Of a stretch of 6,654 bases of DNA, positions 1 to 4,581 are shown one piece after another. This stretch comes from Akkermansiaceae bacterium (GTDB lineage Bacteria > Verrucomicrobiota > Verrucomicrobiia > Verrucomicrobiales > Akkermansiaceae): NCBI GenBank assembly GCA_023301645.1, contig JALZUH010000103.1, forward strand, positions 1 through 6,654, read 5' to 3'. The translations under genes and the position numbers were made by a program. Under the pieces are notes generated by a model. It was given only the letters and a program-made list of their open reading frames with translations, searched no databases and had not been told where the DNA came from. How positions within the stretch are numbered: the stretch's first letter is position 1; each line of letters starts with the position of its first letter.

Positions 1-19
1 ATCCACCCAGAATCTATTC

Positions 20-56
20 AAAAAATAGCGGCATTGAGAAACAACTCAATACCGCT
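20..56 (-). terminator. Rho-independent terminator of the small lipoprotein gene
   Basis: A 12-bp stem (27-38 with 45-56) encloses a 6-base loop. Read on the minus strand it is followed directly by one A and then six T (complement of 20-25). One position is a G-U pair in the minus-strand RNA but an A-C mismatch in plus-strand RNA, so the structure is better formed on the minus strand. It begins 8 bases past the stop codon of the minus-strand gene at 65-253. Confidence 0.85.
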
Positions 57-64
57 GAAAATAC

Positions 65-253
65 TTAATGATCGCTAGAATCATCAACGGCATCATCATG
101 GCCATGACCGTGCTCAAGGATATCTTCTGCATGGAAGAGATTCTTGGTGCCGTCCTTCACGCCTTCAGCGCTGTTTTCCCAAGCATGGCGATCGCATGAA
201 TTACACGCCAAAACACCTACACTAACGAGTATGCTGTAAATAAATTGTTTCAT
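65..253 (-). CDS. Small His-rich putative lipoprotein, unknown function
   Basis: This is a 62-residue protein that I do not recognise as a named family. Residues 1-16 form a short signal sequence (MK, then a hydrophobic run). C17 (context VLAC) is a plausible lipobox cysteine, and C20 follows in CNSCDRHAWE. The mature part is acidic. Its C-terminal third is histidine-rich (EHGHGHDD, ending in SDH), which could bind a divalent metal, though that is a guess. The Cys-Asp-x-His-x-Trp-Glu run just after the lipobox looks like a conserved signature rather than filler. The gene is divergent from floA and has its own strong terminator 8 bases after the stop, which supports a real monocistronic gene. 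No Shine-Dalgarno sequence precedes the ATG. Export to the envelope as a lipoprotein is inferred from the N-terminus only. Confidence 0.7.
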   Translation of the reverse strand: MKQFIYSILVSVGVLACNSCDRHAWENSAEGVKDGTKNLFHAEDILEHGHGHDDAVDDSSDH

Positions 254-426
254 CTGGAAAAACTAATGACCTCATCGCGAATGAAAAGCAAGGCGACAAT
301 CACCTAGAAATGAGCCGCCTCGAATTTAAATACTTTTAGCCATGTCTCTATTTCCCTTTTTTCCAACTTGCCACCACCGCTCCCATGATTCAGTTTACAA
401 CAATCAACAAAGCTAACTTACAAACC
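254..426. promoter_or_regulatory. Divergent intergenic region (lipoprotein / floA)
   Basis: Promoters for both divergent genes should lie here, but I find no -35/-10 pair good enough to place. There is an AT-rich palindrome, ATTTAAAT, at 324-331. A pyrimidine-rich run with a T-tract (about 347-362) lies upstream of floA. The region includes an upstream in-frame ATG at 385 that could extend floA by 14 residues. Codon composition argues against that extension. Confidence 0.3.
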
Positions 427-1452
427 ATGCCTACAACACTTGCCATCATTCCCGAGCTTGCCTTCCTCGCCATTGTCGGAGTTTTCGGACTTATCATTTT
501 CCTCATCCTCCTGAAATTCTTCAAAATCTGGCTTCGTGCTAAGTTATCAGGAGCTCCTGTAAGCATGGGAAGCCTCGTCGGCATGTGGCTTAGAAGAGTC
601 CCCTTCGCCCTGATCGTCGATAGCCGTATCACCTCGGTCAAAGCTGGATTAGAATTCACCACTGACATGCTCGAAGCTCACTACCTCTCAGGTGGAGATG
701 TGCCAGAGGTCATCCTCTCCATGATTGCCGCCGACAAAGCGGGCATCACCCTGTCCTTCGATCGCGCCTGTGCTATCGACATTGCCACCAAAGACACCGG
801 TAAAACCGTGCTCGAAGCCGTCAGAACATCCATTAACCCGATGGTCATCGACGTGCCTGCCGTTATCAGTGGTAATAATAAAATCACCGCCGTGGCCAAA
901 GACGGAATTGCTGTCAACGCACGTGCACGAGTCACCGTGCGCACCAATCTCGATCGATTTGTCGGAGGAGCTACTGAGGAAACCATCATCGCACGAGTGG
1001 GAGAAGGTATCGTCACCTCCGTAGGCTCAGCCGAGTCTTACAAGCACGTCTTGGAAAACCCTGACAATATCTCCAAACTCGTCCTCGCCAAAGGTGTAGA
1101 CGCATCCACAGCCTTCGAGATACTCTCCATCGACATCGCCGACGTAGACGTAGCCGACAATATCGGAGCACGACTCCAGGCAGAGCAAGCCGAAGCCGAC
1201 AAGCAAGTAGCACAGGCCAAAGCCGAAATGCGCCGCGCTGCAGCGGTCGCCGTCGAGCAGGAAATGTCAGCCAAAACACAAGAGATGAGAGCCAAGGTCG
1301 TCGAAGCCGAAGCTGGTATCCCTACTGCCATCGCAGAAGCCTTCCGCAGTGGCAATCTCGGCATCATGGACTACGTCAAATACCAAAATGTCAAAGCCGA
1401 CACCAAGATGCGCGACTCCATCGCAGGAGAAGATGGCGAAGCTCAGGAGTAG
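427..1452 (+). CDS. floA: Flotillin-like protein FloA (SPFH/PHB family)
   Basis: A 341-residue membrane scaffold of the FloA (YqfA, formerly UPF0365) family, which organises functional membrane microdomains. The Bacillus protein is about 330 residues. Residues 11-29 form a hydrophobic membrane-insertion segment without a signal peptide. Conserved blocks follow: LVGMWLRRVP, LEAHYLSGG, the SPFH core with ARVTVRTNLDRFVGGATEET and ARVGEGIV, then KVLEN-like and AFEILSIDIADVDV motifs (about 208-241). An Ala/Glu-rich coiled coil spans about 249-297 (QAEADKQVAQAKAE, EMRAKVVEAEA), and the C-terminus has GNLGIMDYVKYQNVKADT. I chose the ATG at 427 over the one at 385: it matches the family N-terminus, the intervening 14 codons have unusually low GC3, and the A/C-rich context resembles that of the EF-G and barrel-protein starts. 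Compared with Bacillus FloA recalled from memory, there are short insertions near TKDTGKT and GNNKIT. The NfeD partner found upstream in Bacillus is absent. The next gene begins 55 bases downstream. Confidence 0.95.
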   Translation: MPTTLAIIPELAFLAIVGVFGLIIFLILLKFFKIWLRAKLSGAPVSMGSLVGMWLRRVPFALIVDSRITSVKAGLEFTTDMLEAHYLSGGDVPEVILSMIAADKAGITLSFDRACAIDIATKDTGKTVLEAVRTSINPMVIDVPAVISGNNKITAVAKDGIAVNARARVTVRTNLDRFVGGATEETIIARVGEGIVTSVGSAESYKHVLENPDNISKLVLAKGVDASTAFEILSIDIADVDVADNIGARLQAEQAEADKQVAQAKAEMRRAAAVAVEQEMSAKTQEMRAKVVEAEAGIPTAIAEAFRSGNLGIMDYVKYQNVKADTKMRDSIAGEDGEAQE

Positions 1453-1507
1453 TAGATTCTACTGCTAACATCTTAGCCCGCCTCCGCAGCCTTCATCAAG
1501 CCCCACC

Positions 1508-2098
1508 ATGGAAGATATTAATTTCCAAGCCATCGTCCTGATACTCGCCGTAGTCATCAGTGCGATCAGGTGGGTGGGTGAAAGGCTCAAAGGCCAAGGC
1601 TCTACAGGCGCAAAATCAGCTGAGCGAGAGCCAGCCGAACAGGCCAACTCACTAGAGGGCATCTACGAGGAATACCGCCAGCAAATCAAGCAGCGACAAA
1701 CCGCACGCGAACCTGCGCAGCCAACGCGGCCTCCAGAAGTGCCCCCAGCATACAGCTCCAAGAGGGAACCTCATAGCCCGCCCCCATTCTCACGCAAAGA
1801 GTTCTCTCCTCCGCCAGTCAAACAACACAGAGCTCAACTGCCCTCTCAAGAAGAGCCATACAAAGTCCCTGCCACCTTTGCCCCAGTCAAAAAAGAATTC
1901 ACAGCAGAGCAACAACAAGCCCTGCTAAGACTTCAGCAAAGAGAGCAGCAAGAAAAAGCACGTGCCAAAAAAAGCAAAGGCAACATCTCCCTACGAGCGC
2001 TACTCTCAAACCCCGCATCAGCTAAGCAAGCCGTCATCCTTACCGAAATCCTCGGTAAGCCCAAATCTGCTCAGTCAGACCCATTCGGCTACTCATAA
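1508..2098 (+). CDS. FloA-linked membrane-anchored Pro/Gln-rich protein, unknown function
   Basis: A 196-residue protein I cannot name. Residues 6-22 (FQAIVLILAVVISAIRW) form one membrane segment right at the N-terminus. It is followed by a positively charged turn, which suggests an N-terminal anchor with the rest in the cytoplasm. Residues about 25-155 are low-complexity and rich in Pro, Gln, Glu, Lys and Arg, with a charged helical stretch (EYRQQIKQRQT) and a Gln/Glu/Arg-rich helix (QQALLRLQQREQQEKARAKK). The last 35 residues contain an ordered-looking block, LRALLSNPASAKQAVILTEI followed by LGKP (162-185), which looks like a short conserved motif. It lies 55 bases after floA on the same strand with no terminator between them, so the two are probably co-transcribed. 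A role as a FloA partner is inferred from position and topology only. There is no Shine-Dalgarno sequence. The C-terminal block supports a real gene. Confidence 0.8.
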   Translation: MEDINFQAIVLILAVVISAIRWVGERLKGQGSTGAKSAEREPAEQANSLEGIYEEYRQQIKQRQTAREPAQPTRPPEVPPAYSSKREPHSPPPFSRKEFSPPPVKQHRAQLPSQEEPYKVPATFAPVKKEFTAEQQQALLRLQQREQQEKARAKKSKGNISLRALLSNPASAKQAVILTEILGKPKSAQSDPFGYS

Positions 2099-2147
2099 GC
2101 CCTGCGGTATTATCCCCCGATCCCGCTACCATCACCTGTTGTCACTA

Positions 2148-2168
2148 TGGCAGCCCTTGATGCCGCCA
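2148..2168 (-). terminator. Hairpin just after the DUF3820 gene, weak terminator candidate
   Basis: TGGCGGC and GCTGCCA on the minus strand form a 7-bp stem with a 7-base loop, 20 bases past the stop of the minus-strand gene. One pair is G-U in the minus-strand RNA and A-C in the plus, so it favours minus-strand transcripts. No T-run follows, so it could be a 3'-end stabilising hairpin or a factor-assisted terminator rather than an intrinsic one. Confidence 0.3.
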
Positions 2169-2187
2169 GCTATTCTACCCTAGCTAC

Positions 2188-2511
2188 TTACTGGAAGCTC
2201 TCAGAATCACCGCGACGATTCTTTCTTTTGCGAATACTAAATCGTCCACCCCTTGCCTGTCGCATTGGATCGAAGAGACTATCCATTCCCACCTCTTTGA
2301 TTTCACAAACCACTGCCATCAGCTCACCGAGCCGGCCTTTTGGGAATCCCCTCTCAGCAAACCAGCTAAGATACTCAGGCGGTAAGTCATAAACAGGAAC
2401 ACCATGGGGCGGGAACTCCTTCGGTCCAAAACGCCCAAAAGGCATGTAGCAATTCCCGATTTCACCGAGCAAGTTACGAAAGTCATCTCGATCAATCTCT
2501 GTAAAGTCCAT
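2188..2511 (-). CDS. DUF3820 (QSregVF) family small protein
   Basis: A 107-residue soluble protein with the hallmarks of the DUF3820 family, also labelled putative quorum-sensing-regulated virulence factor and exemplified by E. coli YpeB. No biochemical activity is established for the family as far as I know. Visible blocks are MPFGRFG (23-29), VYDLPPEYLSWFAERGFPKG (40-59), RLGELM (60-65) and IKEVGMDSLFDPM (71-83). The family is usually about 70-90 residues. This copy adds a basic tail (RKRKNRRGDSESFQ) and a roughly 20-residue acidic lead-in. An in-frame TGA lies directly before the ATG, which fixes the start. An overlapping minus-strand frame extends further upstream (to 2582), but the conserved core is complete without it. 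The gene is convergent with the floA unit, 89 bases between stop codons. No Shine-Dalgarno sequence is seen. Confidence 0.85.
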   Translation of the reverse strand: MDFTEIDRDDFRNLLGEIGNCYMPFGRFGPKEFPPHGVPVYDLPPEYLSWFAERGFPKGRLGELMAVVCEIKEVGMDSLFDPMRQARGGRFSIRKRKNRRGDSESFQ

Positions 2512-2689
2512 TCACTGAGACATAGATTCCAATCATCGATCATGACATCTTCTTTTTCAAAAAGTGCCTCAGCTGTAACCAATCACACAAAATAAGAGCG
2601 CTACTCAGTTCTTTCCTGCAACGCCAAGCGGCTATCTGCTAGTGCTAAAACCACACTACCAAACAACAAAACGAGCAATTAAAAAAAAG

Positions 2690-2706
2690 TTGGCACACTG
2701 TATGCT
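2690..2706 (+). promoter_or_regulatory. Sigma-54-type promoter of the outer-membrane barrel gene
   Basis: TTGGCACACTGTATGCT matches the sigma-54 -24/-12 consensus YTGGCACR-N4-TTGCW at every defined base except one (A for T at 2702). The GG (2692-2693) and GC (2704-2705) elements have the exact 12-base register. Initiation would fall near 2717, giving a leader of about 63 bases before the ATG at 2780. An A-tract (2681-2688) lies just upstream. No sigma-70 pair with normal spacing overlaps it. The activator binding site was not identified. Confidence 0.6.
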
Positions 2707-2779
2707 TGACCTCATGTGTAAATTTGATCGACCTGACGTGACTACCAAGTCACAAAGGAACACAAAACTACATATAACT

Positions 2780-3553
2780 ATGAAAAACAATACACTACTC
2801 CTTTCAACTCTTGCAGCTGCAGCAGTTGCCACTGGATCAGCAACAGCTGGCGAGCTCACAGGCTCTCTCTCACTTGATTACAACTCACACTTCATCTCAT
2901 ACGGTCTTGACGTATGGAGCGGCGGACCTAACCAGACAGACCAATCAACATTTAACCCAGCTGTCTCATTCAACTACCAAGTCTCTGACGCGCTCTCATT
3001 CAACACAGGCTTCTGGCTTGACGTAAATGACAACGTAGCCGGTTCTGACTTTGACACACAAGAGACCGATACATGGTTTGGTGTTTCATACGCAAAAGGC
3101 AAGGCTACATATAGCGCGACTTATCAAAGCTGGAACTATGCAGGCGACACTGAGGAAATCCTCGACTTCGCTGTAGCACTTGACACATTTTTAAGCCCAT
3201 CACTTCTCATCCACGTCCGAACAGACGCAGGTGCTGCTGTTGGAGGCCCTGCTGTTGGAGGTGCTGCTGCTTTTGAGGGAACGATTGCTGTTCTTGGTGC
3301 TTCACACAGCTTCGACGTAACAGACAAATTCTCTGTCACCGTCCCTGTATCAGTTGGTATTACATTTGACGCATTCCACACAAGTGAACGAGGTTACGCA
3401 TTCACATCAGTAGGCCTTCAGAGCAGCTACGCGCTAACTGATGCAGCATCATTCAATGCAGGTATTACATACTACAACACTGATGAAGGTGTAACAGGTA
3501 ACGCAAACAACAACTTCATCACTACAAACATCGGTGTTTCATACAGCTTCTAA
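2780..3553 (+). CDS. Predicted beta-barrel outer-membrane protein (porin-like)
   Basis: A 257-residue secreted protein. Residues 1-23 are a classic Sec signal peptide (MKNN, a hydrophobic Leu/Ala core, then SATA before Gly), with cleavage predicted after A23. The mature part alternates aromatic and polar residues in short amphipathic strands (SLSLDYNSHFISYGLD, STFNPAVSFNYQVSD, TWFGVSYAKGKATYSATYQS) and ends in ITTNIGVSYSF. That terminal Phe with alternating hydrophobics is the Bam-recognised signal of outer-membrane barrels. The overall pattern recalls TIGR02001-like outer-membrane proteins, but substrate and pore activity are unknown. The frame stays open back to 2642, but the promoter lies inside that extension and the signal peptide starts at 2780, so the longer form is rejected. 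The gene is monocistronic, flanked by its own promoter and terminator. Its codon choice is biased much as in the EF-G gene, which suggests high expression. No Shine-Dalgarno sequence is at normal distance. Confidence 0.88.
   Translation: MKNNTLLLSTLAAAAVATGSATAGELTGSLSLDYNSHFISYGLDVWSGGPNQTDQSTFNPAVSFNYQVSDALSFNTGFWLDVNDNVAGSDFDTQETDTWFGVSYAKGKATYSATYQSWNYAGDTEEILDFAVALDTFLSPSLLIHVRTDAGAAVGGPAVGGAAAFEGTIAVLGASHSFDVTDKFSVTVPVSVGITFDAFHTSERGYAFTSVGLQSSYALTDAASFNAGITYYNTDEGVTGNANNNFITTNIGVSYSF
3236..3265 (+). repeat. Two-copy 15-bp in-frame tandem repeat in the barrel gene
   Basis: Two adjacent 15-base units, GCTGTTGGAGGCCCT and GCTGTTGGAGGTGCT, encode AVGGP and AVGGA. They differ at two bases. 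They sit in a Gly/Ala-rich stretch that interrupts the strand pattern, so they probably lengthen a loop or turn. This is a recent slippage-type duplication by appearance. Confidence 0.8.
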
Positions 3554-3621
3554 TCAAGCTGCATCTATCCATTTAGAGCCGCTCCATAGAATGGGGTAGC
3601 CTTCATAGAAGATATAAAAAG

Positions 3622-3656
3622 CCGAAGTCTACCTCGCAGTAGACTTCGGTTTTTTT
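3622..3656 (+). terminator. Rho-independent terminator of the barrel gene
   Basis: A perfect 11-bp stem (CCGAAGTCTAC at 3622-3632 with GTAGACTTCGG at 3639-3649) has a 6-base loop and is followed by seven T (3650-3656). An A-run at 3616-3620 on the other side means it could also stop minus-strand transcription. It lies 68 bases past the stop codon. A smaller imperfect hairpin (3582-3596) precedes it. Confidence 0.93.
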
Positions 3657-3736
3657 ATTATACTGAGGTAAGGAACCCGTCTATTAGCTACTCAAAGCTC
3701 TCATCTTGCCAGTTTTCTGGTTATCTACCTGTGCTG

Positions 3737-3919
3737 CTACTGCCTGACCTGCTTTGGACTCAGCGGCTTCTCAGCCTGCACAGGCATTCGCCCCGCCATG
3801 ATACACCCTCTCGGCTCGATCTTTGCGGCGACCGTTGCTAATTGGTATTTCTCGATTTGAGCGATTACTTTCTCAGCTGACTTGTAGACTATGGGCGTCT
3901 CGGTAAGATCAGGGTCGCC
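3737..3919 (-). pseudogene. Decayed C-terminal fragment resembling RNA ligase RtcB
   Basis: Read on the minus strand, 60 codons from 3919 to the TAG at 3737-3739 have no start codon near their beginning, and a stop lies three codons upstream in the same frame. The peptide contains DPDLTETPIVYKSAEKVI, then IEKYQLATVAAKIEP and GCIMAG. This matches the layout of RtcB C-termini: an acidic/Pro/Tyr-Lys motif, a helix, then a hydrophobic segment ending in Gly. A further 17 residues (RMPVQAEKPLSPKQVRQ) follow the usual end. The catalytic regions of RtcB (the Cys/His metal sites and the guanylylated His) would lie further upstream and are absent from the window, so this cannot be an active ligase. A neighbouring frame continues for only a few residues (ASYLYLADI) before a stop, which hints at a frameshift during decay. 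The identification is by eye; it could instead be a chance reading of non-coding DNA. Confidence 0.45.
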
Positions 3920-4276
3920 ATGATATCAGCTAGATAAAGGTAACTGGCTCTAGCTACACCAGTATTTTAAAGACGAAAAATAGGTGTGTGTTGCGAAATA
4001 AGACATCGCAGAAAAGAAGCTTAACAAAGCCAAGTAGAGGATCATCAAGGAATCTAGCCGAAGCTCGACAAGATCTAATTAAACGATCATTTCCTGATTC
4101 ATTAAAGGCGCACACACCAATCACTAACTCACTCACATCATGAGTGGAGCGGGATTATCGATTTGTGTGAAGTAACAACATCGTCGTAAGTCTTCGTGTT
4201 TTAATGATAACACAGTTAAAAAAGAGGGTCTAGAAAAGAGCTACCGTAATGAAAGGTTAGCAAGTTCCTGAAACGA
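3920..4276. other. Intergenic stretch without a recognisable gene
   Basis: I see no supported gene here. A 60-codon minus-strand frame (3954-4136) and an overlapping plus-strand open stretch of similar length are antisense to each other. Neither has a recognisable domain, and the plus frame lacks an ATG. A small perfect inverted repeat, CACTCA-CATCA-TGAGTG, is at 4130-4146. A run of six A at 4218-4223 would read as six T downstream of the minus-strand tRNA, but only a poor bulged stem precedes it, so it is not called a terminator. Confidence 0.5.
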
Positions 4277-4370
4277 ATTTGTGAGTGGTAGCAGGACGGA
4301 GATTTGAACTCCGGACCTAAGGCTTATGAATCCTCCGCTCTACCCCTGAGCTATCCTGCCATTCACAAAT
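4277..4370. repeat. 8-bp inverted repeat flanking the tRNA gene
   Basis: ATTTGTGA at 4277-4284 and TCACAAAT at 4363-4370 are perfect reverse complements. They lie 1 base outside the CCA end and 2 bases outside the 5' end of the tRNA. In the minus-strand precursor they would pair leader with trailer and extend the acceptor stem beyond a small internal loop, presenting a long helix to RNase P and the 3'-processing nucleases. Confidence 0.8.
4286..4360 (-). tRNA. tRNA-Met (CAU), elongator type
   Basis: The minus strand folds into a full cloverleaf of 75 bases including an encoded CCA (4288-4286). The acceptor stem pairs GGCAGGA with TCCTGCT (one terminal G-U), and the discriminator is A. The D arm is GCTC-AGGGGTA-GAGC, the anticodon loop is TTCATAA with CAT at 4328-4326, and the T arm is CGGAG-TTCAAAT-CTCCG. 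It is not the initiator: it lacks the C1-A72 mismatch and the three G-C pairs at the base of the anticodon stem. A lysidine-modified tRNA-Ile2 also carries CAU and cannot be excluded by eye, though the sequence reads like elongator tRNA-Met. The innermost anticodon-stem pair (31-39) is an A-G mismatch. It is divergent from the EF-G gene. Confidence 0.95.
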
Positions 4371-4400
4371 GAAGCCGTAAACAAATGCGGCGCAGCGGGA

Positions 4401-4427
4401 ATTATCTGTTGCACGCAGCTTTGTCGA
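4401..4427 (-). promoter_or_regulatory. Candidate promoter of the tRNA gene
   Basis: On the minus strand TCGACA (4427-4422, five of six to TTGACA) and GATAAT (4406-4401, five of six to TATAAT) are separated by 15 bases, which is a short spacer. A T-tract (4436-4431) just upstream could act as an UP-like element. Initiation would be near 4394, leaving a leader of about 34 bases. Confidence 0.35.
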
Positions 4428-4440
4428 ATAAAAAATGGTA

Positions 4441-4458
4441 ATAATTTTCCAAAATTAT
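4441..4458. promoter_or_regulatory. 18-bp perfect dyad between tRNA-Met and EF-G genes
   Basis: ATAATTTT-CC-AAAATTAT is a perfect 8-bp inverted repeat with a 2-base centre. Such a centre is too short for a good RNA hairpin loop and suits a dimeric DNA-binding protein. It lies between two divergent translation genes, just upstream of a -10-like TATAGT on the plus strand and about 15 bases upstream of the minus-strand -35 candidate. AT-rich composition makes a chance palindrome possible. Confidence 0.4.
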
Positions 4459-4463
4459 CACTC

Positions 4464-4469
4464 TATAGT
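4464..4469 (+). promoter_or_regulatory. Candidate -10 element for the EF-G gene
   Basis: TATAGT matches the -10 consensus at five of six bases. The -35 position falls inside the AT dyad (4441-4458) and has no good TTGACA match, so an activator or another start site may be involved. Initiation near 4476 would leave a leader of about 106 bases. Confidence 0.25.
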
Positions 4470-4509
4470 TGCCAAAAGTTCACAATCAGATAGTTAAACG
4501 CCTCTAAGT

Positions 4510-4556
4510 TGTTCACTCTCTGAACACCATTGCGCCACCTCGACGATGAGGCGCGC
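4510..4556 (+). promoter_or_regulatory. Two tandem hairpins in the EF-G leader
   Basis: The first is TGTTCA-CTCTC-TGAACA (4510-4526), a perfect 6-bp stem with a 5-base loop. The second pairs CCTC with GAGG (4538-4541, 4548-4551) around a 6-base loop, topped up by a GCGC/GCGC outer stem (4532-4535, 4553-4556) with a small internal loop. The second ends 25 bases before the ATG. They could be a leader control element for EF-G synthesis. No known ribosomal-protein or riboswitch class is recognised. Confidence 0.35.
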
Positions 4557-4581
4557 ACTAACTAAACAAGACACCAAAGCT

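Noticed and set aside
385..426. Upstream ATG for floA
   Set aside because: It would add 14 residues not typical of the family, with codons of much lower GC3 than the rest of the gene. It is kept only as an alternative start.
1449..1465. Hairpin overlapping the floA stop codon (AGTAG-ATT-CTACT)
   Set aside because: Short stem, 3-base loop and no T-run. It is not a credible terminator, so floA and the next gene are treated as one unit.
2319..2582. 87-codon minus-strand frame overlapping the DUF3820 gene
   Set aside because: It starts with TTG, overlaps the conserved DUF3820 core in another frame and has no recognisable motif. A frameshifted N-terminus for DUF3820 was considered, but the core is complete without it and an in-frame stop precedes its ATG.
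2642..2779. 46-codon N-terminal extension of the barrel protein
   Set aside because: It contains the sigma-54-type promoter and would bury an excellent signal peptide that starts at 2780. The extension has no domain-like content.
3954..4136. 60-codon minus-strand frame and the plus-strand open stretch opposite it
   Set aside because: The two are mutually antisense, without a domain, start context or promoter. The plus frame lacks an ATG. The length is within chance expectation.
4130..4146. 6-bp inverted repeat CACTCA-CATCA-TGAGTG
   Set aside because: Isolated, short, with no adjacent promoter or T-run and no gene to regulate nearby. Probably chance.
4286..4360. tRNA as initiator fMet or Ile2
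   Set aside because: It lacks the initiator hallmarks (C1-A72 mismatch, three G-C pairs in the anticodon stem). Ile2 cannot be fully excluded, but the body resembles elongator tRNA-Met.
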